DNA of 57,342 bases from JAGNEJ01 sp043757865 (GTDB lineage Bacteria; Verrucomicrobiota; Verrucomicrobiia; Verrucomicrobiales; V1-33): assembly GCA_043757865.1 (NCBI GenBank), contig JAYVOP010000235.1:1-57342 (forward strand). The letters are read 5' to 3'. The position numbers and the translations under genes are program-made. The stretch's first letter is position 1, and every line of letters starts with the position of its first letter. Positions 17,499 through 25,250 of the stretch are shown here, piece after piece. The notes beneath the pieces were generated by a model. It was not told the DNA's origin, did not search any database, and saw only the letters and a program-made list of their open reading frames with translations.

Positions 17499-18548
17499 CT
17501 ACGGCATCAGCGCGAAGTCTGCCACCACCATGCGGTGGTCGCTGTTGGCCGTTTCCACCGTGCACGCGCGCACGGGCTGGAGCTGGCTACTAGCGTAAAT
17601 GTGATCAATCCGCAGCAGCGGCGTTTTATTCGGAAAAGTGTCTCCCCAGCCACTACCCACGGCGGCAAAGGCATCGGTAAAATCAGGCGTTAGCTCACGA
17701 AAGACCGCATCGCCTGCGGGGGCATTGAAATCCCCGCCAATCAAGATGGGAGCCATCCCGTAGAGCTTCCTAACTTCAAGAAATCTCCGCAGATCCCGCA
17801 TCTCTTCCCGACGCGAAATCCGATTCATATAATGAGATTGCCACGCCGCCGCGCGATGCAGGCCCACTTCCGTCACTGCCCCTTGCAGATGCACACTAAC
17901 TACATGCAACATCCTTCCATCTAGCTTGATGGAGCACGGCAACTCTCGCATCAGAAAGGGAGAGACGATGTTGCCCCCAGCATCCACCGACAGCGTGTAG
18001 AGCGGCAGCACCTCCCCCCGCGTCAGTACCGCCACCTCATAGCCGCCGAGCACGTGCGTGGGCTGTCCGTCGGGATATAATTTCTGCGCCAGCAGCGCCA
18101 ATGCTTGGTGGGACGGGGCTTCTTGCAGCAGCACCACATCCGGGTGCCACGGCAGCACCTCCTCCGCGCTAACGGGATTCATGTGGCGGCAGTTTAAAGA
18201 AATGACGCGCAGCAGATGCCGGCCCCCATCATCCGCTGGCACTCCAGGCACGGGGCGCTGCGCCCGCCAGCGCAGGAGCGGCGGCGTTTCATCCGAGCCG
18301 ATGACCAGGGTCACCAGCCACAGCACTAGCAGAAAAACGGACGCCCGCCGCCGCTGCCATTTCCAGCCTAGCAAGACCAAGATTACCCCCAGCCCGCACC
18401 ACGCCCAGAACGGGAAAACCGTCAACGCTGCCGCCCGATCCCACCGCCGCGCATACGCCGCCACGATGCCGAAATGCAGCGCCAGCCCACCCCACGGCCA
18501 ACCCATGCGGCAGCACCAGCCGAGCCCACGCAGGAAGGTTGCGATCAT
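17499..18548 (-). CDS. membrane-anchored endonuclease/exonuclease/phosphatase (EEP) family protein
   Basis: A 349-residue protein. Roughly the first 90 residues hold three hydrophobic helices (for example LTVFPFWAWCGLGVILVLLG and ASVFLLVLWLVTLVIG). The remaining part is an EEP hydrolase. Its metal and catalytic motifs are in order: VISLNCRH, VVLLQEAP, GGDFNAP, RIDHIYAS and SDHRMVVADF. The family includes nucleases, sphingomyelinases and phosphatases, and the substrate cannot be told. The membrane anchor suggests action at the cell envelope. It starts 13 bases downstream of ybaB on the same strand, so they probably form an operon. Confidence 0.85.
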   Translation of the reverse strand: MIATFLRGLGWCCRMGWPWGGLALHFGIVAAYARRWDRAAALTVFPFWAWCGLGVILVLLGWKWQRRRASVFLLVLWLVTLVIGSDETPPLLRWRAQRPVPGVPADDGGRHLLRVISLNCRHMNPVSAEEVLPWHPDVVLLQEAPSHQALALLAQKLYPDGQPTHVLGGYEVAVLTRGEVLPLYTLSVDAGGNIVSPFLMRELPCSIKLDGRMLHVVSVHLQGAVTEVGLHRAAAWQSHYMNRISRREEMRDLRRFLEVRKLYGMAPILIGGDFNAPAGDAVFRELTPDFTDAFAAVGSGWGDTFPNKTPLLRIDHIYASSQLQPVRACTVETANSDHRMVVADFALMP

Positions 18549-18561
18549 GCCCGGGCAGTGA

Positions 18562-18876
18562 TTAGAAACCCATCCCTGGAGGCAGGCCCATGCCGCCAGT
18601 GAGTTTGCCCATTTCTGAGGAGGCCAACGCCTGGCCTTGCGCGATGGCGGCTTGCACGCCGCTGAGCACTAGCTCTTGCAGGAACTCCACATCCGTGGGG
18701 TCCACGATACTAGGATCAATCTTGATGGAGACCACCTCACCCGCGGCGGTGGCCACCACCGTCACCTTGCCCCCGCCCACAGCGGCTTCCACCGTGCGGG
18801 TTCCCAGGGAGGCCTGCGCCTCCTGCATCTTCTGCTGCATCTGCTGCGCCTGCTTCATTAACTTTTGAATATTCAT
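18562..18876 (-). CDS. YbaB/EbfC nucleoid-associated protein
   Basis: A small DNA-binding protein that acts as a dimer; in other bacteria it is often found next to dnaX and recR, but not here. The 104 residues match the family. The N-terminal helix is MNIQKLMKQAQQMQQKMQEAQ; it is followed by VEAAVGGGKVTVVATAAGEVVSIKIDP, the signature sheet, and a C-terminal helix. The tail is short and Gly/Met-rich. It is the first gene of a likely operon with the EEP-family gene. Confidence 0.93.
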   Translation of the reverse strand: MNIQKLMKQAQQMQQKMQEAQASLGTRTVEAAVGGGKVTVVATAAGEVVSIKIDPSIVDPTDVEFLQELVLSGVQAAIAQGQALASSEMGKLTGGMGLPPGMGF

Positions 18877-18950
18877 AGGCTAGCTGTCTGGCGCAGAACT
18901 CCGCCGAAGGAAAGAGGGAAATCTGCAAATGACTAGCCAAGGGGCATGGT

Positions 18951-19016
18951 GCGGCGTGCTTCCAGCCGCCGAGGATCACGCCACGCCTGCTACAACGGCG
19001 GCTAGAAGCACGCCGC
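18951..19016. repeat. dispersed palindromic (REP-like) element, copy 1
   Basis: The arm gcggcgtgcttccagccgcc (18951-18970) pairs with ggcggctagaagcacgccgc (18997-19016), 19 of 20 positions, around a 26-nt loop. The left arm is identical over 20 nt to 46897-46916 in a second element. It lies in the spacer upstream of ybaB. This is not a coding sequence and has no T-run, so it is better explained as an REP-like repeat than as a terminator. Confidence 0.8.
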
Positions 19017-19080
19017 TCCGGACGTTAGCAAATTTACTCTCTTGGCTTCCCCCTCCTGTGCTGGCTCCACTTTAATGTTA

Positions 19081-19100
19081 TCCGGGCGATGACGCCCGGA
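19081..19100. repeat. short perfect hairpin
   Basis: tccgggcg (19081-19088), loop atga, cgcccgga (19093-19100): an 8-bp perfect stem just past the end of the minus-strand glycosyltransferase gene. It could act in transcript ending or stability, but no T-run follows on either strand. Confidence 0.5.
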
Positions 19101-19117
19101 CTCCCAGGCCAGAGGCA

Positions 19118-19990
19118 CTACATCTCCAGCATCGAGAAAAACAGTCCCGTAGGATCACAGAAAAACGTCCGCATGTAGAGCCCGAAGGTGAATTCTATTT
19201 TCTCCAACGTGTCCGGCAAAATGTTATGCGTTAGCGCAGCCTTGCTATAGCTTTGATACCTGGGGTTCAGGTATCCGGGGAACTGCACCTCCCCCACAGG
19301 AAGGGGCTCCGCACGCCAAGGAGCGGGGCCATCTTGGCCCCCTGGATTTGTAATCTGGGGGCCAGGATGGCCCCCCTCCTTGGTGTGCCTCATTAACAAG
19401 GCATTCCAACTCGCTTGGTCCCGGAATCCAGAATCCCGCAGCGGATCGCTTTCATCTATATCCCGCCAACGCTCCATCACCTCATGGAATACCGCCCCAC
19501 GCACGGCTATGGTGCCACTATTGGCTCCCGTCCGCGCCCCAGCCAGCGCCATTTCTTCATCCGTTAGGTAGGCATTGAAACTCTTCCCATTGGCAGGCTT
19601 CCCGCGCTCTGGCTGGTAACGGATGTCCCAGTCACCTTCCAGCAAATGATCTATGTTCCGCAGCGCCAGCGAATCACAATCCAGGAAAAGGATTTTATCA
19701 TACTGCTCCGGGTTCTCTATCAACTCCGCCACCCGGTATTTCCAACACCACGCCTCCTCCGCCCCATCCTGCCCGGTCATCGGCGGCGTCTCCAGATACA
19801 CCTCCTCCAGCCCCTTCCGCTCCACCATAAATAAAGGCATCGGCGTATTCCGAAACACCACCACATCCCCCGTAAAAAACGTCCGCATCAACGACGACGC
19901 CAACATCTTCCCCAGGAACCGATACCCCCCACTCTCAAGAGAATCGAAGGCAATGGTGTAGATCAGATTTTTCTTTGGATGGCGGGGCAT
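19118..19990 (-). CDS. putative glycosyltransferase (GT-A fold, GT8-like)
   Basis: A 290-residue cytoplasmic protein resembling nucleotide-diphospho-sugar transferases. The N-terminal strand NLIYTIAFDSLESGGYR and the FLDCDSLALRNIDHLL segment, with Asp104-x-Asp106 as the metal-binding DxD, support the fold. FNAYLTDEEMALAGARTGANSGTIAVRG fits the acceptor region. Residues about 201-227 are encoded by a 78-bp palindrome, which suggests an in-frame insertion into an otherwise normal gene. It is divergent from the following gene set, which contains two more glycosyltransferase genes. Acceptor and sugar are unknown. Confidence 0.75.
   Translation of the reverse strand: MPRHPKKNLIYTIAFDSLESGGYRFLGKMLASSLMRTFFTGDVVVFRNTPMPLFMVERKGLEEVYLETPPMTGQDGAEEAWCWKYRVAELIENPEQYDKILFLDCDSLALRNIDHLLEGDWDIRYQPERGKPANGKSFNAYLTDEEMALAGARTGANSGTIAVRGAVFHEVMERWRDIDESDPLRDSGFRDQASWNALLMRHTKEGGHPGPQITNPGGQDGPAPWRAEPLPVGEVQFPGYLNPRYQSYSKAALTHNILPDTLEKIEFTFGLYMRTFFCDPTGLFFSMLEM
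19311..19388. repeat. 78-bp nested palindrome inside the glycosyltransferase gene
   Basis: Arms 19311-19342 and 19357-19388 are reverse complements over 32 nt with three mismatches. The core of the left arm is ccaaggagcggggccatctt. Each arm also contains its own near-palindrome (ggggccatcttggcccc). The element is exactly 26 codons long and is read through in frame. Confidence 0.85.
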
Positions 19991-20047
19991 GGAGGAGAAG
20001 TGTAAGTGGTTAGTGAGAAGAGAAGAGAAGAGAGGGAGTTGAGATGT

Positions 20048-20065
20048 CTAGTCACTGGTAACTAG
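20048..20065. promoter_or_regulatory. possible operator dyad
   Basis: ctagtcactggtaactag is an imperfect inverted repeat (7 of 9 pairs) whose right end lies 23 bases upstream of the -35 box at 20089. Its position suits a regulator site, but no regulator gene is adjacent. Confidence 0.3.
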
Positions 20066-20088
20066 CCACTTTTACTTTTAGAAAAAAC

Positions 20089-20117
20089 TTGACGTTAGGA
20101 TGTGTTTTTGCTAATCT
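20089..20117 (+). promoter_or_regulatory. sigma-70-like promoter
   Basis: TTGACG at 20089-20094, a 17-base spacer and TAATCT at 20112-20117 make a good housekeeping-type promoter facing the AT-richer gene block. The first ATG downstream is at 20126, only nine bases after the -10 box, so a transcript from here would be nearly leaderless for that ATG. Confidence 0.55.
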
Positions 20118-20286
20118 GGATTTCTATGAAACCTAGCTACCATAAACACCAAAGAGGGGAGGAGCTGTCAAGACCTCCATAACTATATTTTTCAAAATAA
20201 CCTCCCAGAGCCAACGCTTTGGAATTCACAACTGGGAAGGAGGCAATTTTTGGGTAAGGTGGGTAAGTGTTGGCGCGGCTATTGTC

Positions 20287-20667
20287 ATGAATGCGCTGAA
20301 ATTGGATGTTGTGGCAAGCGATAGCGATTCAGGGGAAACTGCTATTATTTGGGAGAGATTTAAGTTCGACATTCAAACATCTTTCGAGACAGACCCCGTT
20401 TACGGAAGTATTCAGGATGCGAACACCGCTTTGATGGACGCTTTGTCAGATATGTCCGTATTGCCAGATGGCTGCTACAAGGAAAACGATTCGGGCCAGC
20501 AAGAGATATCGGGTCTCACCCACGAAACTTCGGTCACAGCTGAGGGCGGTGGGCAGGGGGGCATTGGCGGTCCAACTCACACAGGCACAGAGGAGGATCA
20601 CGACATCAAAGCAACCATGACTCTGCAACCCGGCCTATACACGTTCACATATTATCAGGCTATTTAA
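20287..20667 (+). CDS. hypothetical protein, start uncertain
   Basis: I do not recognise this 126-residue product. It is acidic, with a Gly-rich, His-containing stretch (VTAEGGGQGGIGGPTHTGTEEDHD) near the C terminus. The same frame is open upstream to 20146 with a plausible coding look (GIHNWEGGNFWVRW) but no standard start codon. An ATG at 20126 (MKPSYHKHQRGEEL) runs in a neighbouring frame and stops after 18 codons. A one-base loss near the gggg run at 20156-20159 would join the two into a protein of about 180 residues. It ends eight bases before the next gene, so they are probably co-transcribed. Confidence 0.5.
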   Translation: MNALKLDVVASDSDSGETAIIWERFKFDIQTSFETDPVYGSIQDANTALMDALSDMSVLPDGCYKENDSGQQEISGLTHETSVTAEGGGQGGIGGPTHTGTEEDHDIKATMTLQPGLYTFTYYQAI

Positions 20668-20675
20668 GTGCTAGA

Positions 20676-21686
20676 ATGAAATGGCACCTCTTTTTTACCT
20701 TACTATGCATTTCCATCATTGGAACTGCCAGTTTATGGCAGGGGCGCCACTCTGGTGCTGGGTCTTCGGGGCTAACTGCTCAACGTGACAAGATTGATAT
20801 AGATGCGATTGGGGCAGTCGCCCCACCGCCGGAACGAACCGCGACCGTTTCTAGCCCGTCCGACCCAGCGCCAGATCCTATTCGAGGAAAATTGTTAAGT
20901 CCAGCAAAGGCAGGGGATGCCGCTTTCCAGCTGGGATTGGATACCAATTCCTCCAGGCTTGCAGAAAACCTCTCAAAACTGGCTACGCTGATCGAAGGAC
21001 AGTCTATACAGCAAACTGTTTGGAAGAATTTTGAAGCAGGCCTCCGCAAATCAGGATCTTGGGAGGAAATTGTATCAAATTATTCTACATTATCTAACGA
21101 TGATGTTTCATCATTGTCTAAGCTGACAATGAACAGCGGCCGGGATCTTTGGTCCGAAATTGCATACGCTGTTATCTCTTGTGCGCCGCGAGATAAACTG
21201 GATCAATTACAAGGAAATATTGATAAGATCAAAAATCCTACTACGAAGCTAGCCTTTGAGGCTGCACATCTTGCGAGGGCAATGTTAAATATTCAACCGG
21301 CCGAACGAGTGGAGAAGTTGAAAGATGTTCCAGCAGAACAACGTGGATTCGTTGAGGCAAGATTATTAACAGAAGTGGCCATAACCGACCCCGCTATTGC
21401 TGCAAAATATTTCTTGTCAGAAAACTGTTCCTGCACCCCCAACAAACTTTTAACCTACCATTTACTCACCAGTTGGGTAAACAAGGATCCTGAGGCAGCC
21501 TCTATCGCAATCCGTGACGCTCCTCCAAGCCCAAGAAAAAACTATGCAATCGCTAATTTGGTAAAAAATATCTGTCGGAATGATTCTACTTCCGCCGATA
21601 TTTGGCTCGCTGAAATAAGCGACAAAATACTTCAAAATGAGTGCGCCGAGTACCTAAGAAAATATGGGCAAAAACCAATCCAGTAG
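20676..21686 (+). CDS. hypothetical membrane-anchored or exported helical protein
   Basis: A 336-residue product with an N-terminal hydrophobic anchor or signal (MKWHLFFTLLCISIIGTASLW). A Pro/Ser-rich linker follows (about residues 48-70), then a long helical region with repeated Trp, Leu and Asp-Pro spacings (for example TSWVNKDPEAASIAIRDAP) that suggests TPR- or HEAT-like repeats. I cannot assign a family. Codon use is more AT-rich than in the flanking housekeeping genes. It lies between a small hypothetical gene and two frameshifted glycosyltransferase genes, all on the same strand, so an envelope or polysaccharide role is possible but unproven. Confidence 0.6.
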   Translation: MKWHLFFTLLCISIIGTASLWQGRHSGAGSSGLTAQRDKIDIDAIGAVAPPPERTATVSSPSDPAPDPIRGKLLSPAKAGDAAFQLGLDTNSSRLAENLSKLATLIEGQSIQQTVWKNFEAGLRKSGSWEEIVSNYSTLSNDDVSSLSKLTMNSGRDLWSEIAYAVISCAPRDKLDQLQGNIDKIKNPTTKLAFEAAHLARAMLNIQPAERVEKLKDVPAEQRGFVEARLLTEVAITDPAIAAKYFLSENCSCTPNKLLTYHLLTSWVNKDPEAASIAIRDAPPSPRKNYAIANLVKNICRNDSTSADIWLAEISDKILQNECAEYLRKYGQKPIQ

Positions 21687-21704
21687 CATGAATAACGTTT
21701 CAAA

Positions 21705-22456
21705 ATGCTCTCAAATAAAATCTCTGCGTATTGCTTAAATTTAGGCCGAAGACCAGATCGTCGGCTACAGGCGTGGCAACAATTCCGCCGTGAAAGGCTG
21801 AAGGTAGCACGAGTGCCTGCGTTTGATGTTTTGGGGATTTCCGACGAACGCGGCTGGAGAAACAAGGGTGCCCGTGCTTGCGCAGTGTCACATCAGTTAG
21901 CATGGCGAAAGGCTAGACAAGAGCAGGCTGATTCCGTGGTCGTTTTGAAGATGATGTCGTCTTGGCAGGCAATTTTGGTGAGGTGTTCCGACATTTGGAA
22001 TTACCAAAGGACTGGATGCTCTGCTATTTAGGATGTGTCCTCCGCACGGTTCCCACTCTAATCTCGCCTGGTATAGTTCGGGTGGATGGCCCCACGTGGG
22101 ACATGCATGGTTACATGATCCGCCGTCCACTCTGGGAGGCTGTGCGCAGGGATCTACGCAAGGTAAGTAGCCCCAAGTTCGTCCCGGAAAGACGTGAGGA
22201 TTCTGCAATCGACGTGATTCTGGCAAAGTACCATGGCCAGTTCCCCACTTACGCAGTCTGGCCCCCATTGGCTTGGCAATGCGAAGGGTTTTCCAATAAC
22301 GAAAATAACGTTCGTTGTAACTATTTTCCCAACGGAAGGCAGCGAGTGATACCTGAGGTGGCCCGCGAACTAGACCGCCTGACGGGGTTAGCTCCAACCG
22401 CAGTGGAGACACCGCCGATGCCTTTGTTCTCCGAAATCCAGTCATCTGATGCATGA
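21705..22456 (+). pseudogene. frameshifted GT25-like glycosyltransferase
   Basis: The frame begins at 21705 with ISAYCLNLGRRPDRR, the typical opening of family-25 (LPS-type) glycosyltransferases. It continues past GARACAVSHQLAWRKA to VVVL, and is then lost near 21946 and stops at 22031. The remainder is in another frame: from about 21950 it reads DVVLAGNFGEVFRHL and continues to 22456. Adding a single G at ttttgaag (giving ttttggaag) restores VVVLEDDVVLAGNFGEV, including the diagnostic E-D-D metal site. So the gene is complete apart from one missing base. Either it is a recent pseudogene or there is a base error in this sequence. The next glycosyltransferase gene overlaps it. Confidence 0.8.
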
Positions 22457-22457
22457 T

Positions 22458-23320
22458 ATGAGTGACCGCGGCATCCTCATCTCACCATTCAGCTATGCCT
22501 CAGAGCAGATGGCTTATGGGATGGTCAAAAGCCTGCGGCGTTTCAACGCAGATCTGCCTGTGTTAGTATTGTCTCAAGGCTATCTCTGTGGATTGCCTTG
22601 GAAGGGGCTGGCAAAGGTGAAGGCAGTGCGGGAGTATGCGGCCCACAGATCAGATGAGAGTTGGATGAATAAGCTGGCAGCCCTGTCTCAAAGCCCATTT
22701 GGCGAAACACTCTATTTGGATTGTGACATTGTTATGCTGAGTGACCCCGCTTGGTGGTTCGACTATTTAGCTACGGATGATTTTACCTTCTTCAACCTTC
22801 ACAACCACCCAGATGAGATCCCCGATGGGATGCGGTATAACTTGGTGAACCCGCATCGAATGAGAGAGCGGCTGGGGGCAGAATATTCTACCATCATTGA
22901 CGGTGGTGGACATTTTTACTATCGCCAAACGCTGCGGGGACAGCGCCTGCTGAAAGGCGTAGGCCAAATTCTCCAGGAGGCGCTGGACCAGAGGGAACGG
23001 TCCCTTTACCACTGGATAGCTGGTTCTGGGAACATCCCGGGATCTGATGAACTAGCTGCTAGCATTCTAGTGGCTCAGGAGAATGTGCAGATGCCAGCGC
23101 CCTTGACTCGCCCCCAGCAAGCCATCGGCGTTTTTATGCCTCCTATCAGCACTCGGCACAAATGGAGCTAGCTGACGGACGTGCCACTTACTACGATGAA
23201 TGGTGCCAGAACTGGGTCAGCCCAGGAGCGGTGCATTTCTGCCATGTGGGCAAACAGTATGGAGCTTATCAATCCTTCATCCAGCAAGCCTGCAAAAGGG
23301 ATCGCTCTCCATCCGCATAG
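22458..23320 (+). pseudogene. frameshifted glycosyltransferase (GT-A, GT8-like)
   Basis: The first frame (ATG at 22458 giving MSDRGILISPF; ATG at 22449 is an alternative overlapping the previous gene) encodes a transferase with TLYLDCDIVMLSDP carrying the D-x-D site. It is related to the protein at 19118. The frame ends at 23171 after GVFMPPISTRHKWS. The neighbouring frame continues to 23320 with MELADGRATYYDEWCQNWV and VHFCHVGKQYGAYQSFI, which is the kind of C terminus expected for this family. One extra T in the ttttt run at 23131-23135 would join them as GVFYASYQHSAQMELADGR. Intact length would be about 288 residues. Confidence 0.75.
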
Positions 23321-23386
23321 ATAGCCAAGGCCAGCAGCGGGGCGGCTTTGTCGGTTTGGGAGCAAATGACCTCGTGGCAGTGCCTC

Positions 23387-23416
23387 TTGACGCTGCGGGC
23401 GGGGCTCGCATACTGC
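23387..23416 (+). promoter_or_regulatory. possible promoter for purE
   Basis: TTGACG (23387-23392), an 18-base spacer and TACTGC (23411-23416) lie 37 bases before the purE start. The -10 box is a poor match, so this is only a candidate. Confidence 0.25.
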
Positions 23417-23453
23417 GGCTCACTTTTTCACCCACCCCACCATTTCATAAACT

Positions 23454-23945
23454 ATGACCCCACACGTCGGCATCATCATGGGCAGCATCTCAGATTGGGA
23501 AACCATGCAGCACGCGGCGGCCCTCCTGACAGAATTTGGCGTACCGCATGAGACTAAGGTCGTCAGTGCGCATCGCACGCCGGACCTCATGGCGGAGTAT
23601 GCCAAGAGTGCGGCTGGGCGCGGGCTGCGGTGCATCATCGCAGGAGCTGGCGGGGCCGCGCATTTGCCCGGCATGACCGCGGCATTTACCACCTTGCCCG
23701 TGTTAGGGGTGCCCGTGCAGAGTCAGGCGCTGAGCGGAGTGGATTCCCTGCACAGCATCGTGCAGATGCCAGCGGGGATCCCGGTGGCTACGTTTGCCAT
23801 TGGCAAGGCCGGGGCCATCAATGCGGCGTTATTTGCGGTGGCTCAATTAGCCGTTAGCGATGCCGCCCTAGCCGAGCAACTCCACGCCTTCCGTGCCCGC
23901 CAATCCGCCGCCGTCCTGGCCACCCAAGCCCAACTCCCATGCTAA
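23454..23945 (+). CDS. purE: N5-carboxyaminoimidazole ribonucleotide mutase
   Basis: PurE rearranges N5-CAIR to CAIR in de novo purine synthesis. The 163 residues match class I PurE. Diagnostic segments are VGIIMGSISDWETMQHAA (the SDW substrate loop), VVSAHRTPDLMAEYAK with the catalytic His, and AGAGGAAHLPGMTAA. It overlaps purK by seven bases, the usual operon pair. Confidence 0.97.
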   Translation: MTPHVGIIMGSISDWETMQHAAALLTEFGVPHETKVVSAHRTPDLMAEYAKSAAGRGLRCIIAGAGGAAHLPGMTAAFTTLPVLGVPVQSQALSGVDSLHSIVQMPAGIPVATFAIGKAGAINAALFAVAQLAVSDAALAEQLHAFRARQSAAVLATQAQLPC

Positions 23946-25123
23946 ACCCCGGCCAGACTCTCGGCATCATCGGCGGTGGCCAACTCGGTCGCATGTTGAC
24001 GCGCGAAGCCCGACGAAATGGCTATCGCGTGGTGATTTTTACTGATGAATATCCGCCCTGCCCGGCGGGACAACTAGCGGATATAGAAATCAACGCGCCT
24101 TATTATGATCCTGAGGCCACCGCGAATTTCATCAGCCAAGTGGACGTGGTGACGATGGAGTTTGAGAACATCCCCGCCGCCTTTCTCCAAGCCGTGGAGC
24201 AGCGCAGAGCGATCTTTCCACCGCCCGCCGCGCTGACTATCACGCAGAATCGGGAGCGGGAGAAAGGCTTTTTAAAGGAGCACGGCATCGCCCATGCGGC
24301 ATTCCGCGTGGTGGCTAATGCAGAGGAGTTAGCCACGGGCGTGGCCGCGCTGGGCACGCCGTGTGTGCTGAAGACCGCCGCCTTCGGCTATGATGGTAAA
24401 GGCCAAGTGAAGCTAGCGGGTGGGGAAAATTTGCAAGAAGTATGGGGTGCCTTTGGCGCGCCCCGTGGCGTGCTAGAGCAGTGGGTGGACTTTGCCATGG
24501 AGATCTCCGTGATCGGCGTGCGGGATCAGCGCGGCCAGTTTGCGGCGTTTCCGCCAGGGGAAAATATCCATCATCAGCACATCTTGGATGTCACCATCGC
24601 CCCCGCACGCATCAGCGCGGAATTGCAGGCGGAGGCCATCGCGCTAGCGGGACAAGTAGCCGCAGCGTTGCAATATGTGGGCACGTTAGGCGTGGAACTC
24701 TTCGTCACCCGGGAAGGGAAACTGATCGTCAACGAGATCGCCCCGCGCCCGCATAACTCCGGGCATCACACCATTGATGCCTGTGACTGCAATCAGTTTG
24801 AGCAACAATTGCGCGCCATTTCCGGCCTGGACGTGGGCAGCACCCGCCAGCATACGCCCGCCGTGATGGTGAACCTGCTAGGCAATGTGTGGTATGGCGA
24901 AACCACCGCGCCAGACTGGTCCCCCGTGCTGAATCATCCCCGCGCCAAGCTGCATCTCTATGGGAAACGCCGCGCGCTGCCCAAGCGGAAAATGGGACAT
25001 TTCACCGTGTTAGGAGAAACCGTAGCGCAAGCCCTAGCCGACGCCCGCGCCATCAAATCCCGGCTCGACACGCTGGCCGCCGCGCAGCGAGCCAAGGAGT
25101 CGGGGCCACTGGCTCCGATCTGA
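23939..25123 (+). CDS. purK: 5-(carboxyamino)imidazole ribonucleotide synthase
   Basis: PurK uses ATP and bicarbonate to make N5-CAIR for PurE. It is a 394-residue ATP-grasp protein. The N-terminal TLGIIGGGQLGRML is the family's nucleotide-fold motif. The VTMEFENIP segment, FGYDGKGQVKL and VNEIAPRPHNSGHHTIDACDC follow in the right order. The start ATG overlaps the end of purE, supporting translational coupling. Confidence 0.97.
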   Translation: MLNPGQTLGIIGGGQLGRMLTREARRNGYRVVIFTDEYPPCPAGQLADIEINAPYYDPEATANFISQVDVVTMEFENIPAAFLQAVEQRRAIFPPPAALTITQNREREKGFLKEHGIAHAAFRVVANAEELATGVAALGTPCVLKTAAFGYDGKGQVKLAGGENLQEVWGAFGAPRGVLEQWVDFAMEISVIGVRDQRGQFAAFPPGENIHHQHILDVTIAPARISAELQAEAIALAGQVAAALQYVGTLGVELFVTREGKLIVNEIAPRPHNSGHHTIDACDCNQFEQQLRAISGLDVGSTRQHTPAVMVNLLGNVWYGETTAPDWSPVLNHPRAKLHLYGKRRALPKRKMGHFTVLGETVAQALADARAIKSRLDTLAAAQRAKESGPLAPI

Positions 25124-25250
25124 ATTGTGTGGGCGGCAACAAGATTCAGGCCAGCGGCCCCGCCTCCTTGGCACGCAGCCCGCACCTCCCGGATTTCCCA
25201 TTGTCACCCGCCCCATTGGCCGCGATATGCAGCACGTTCCCCGCCCTGCC

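Noticed and set aside
21897..22454. A 185-codon minus-strand frame opposite the frameshifted GT25-like gene
   Set aside because: It is the antisense shadow of a gene with a strong family match; its own product has no motif.
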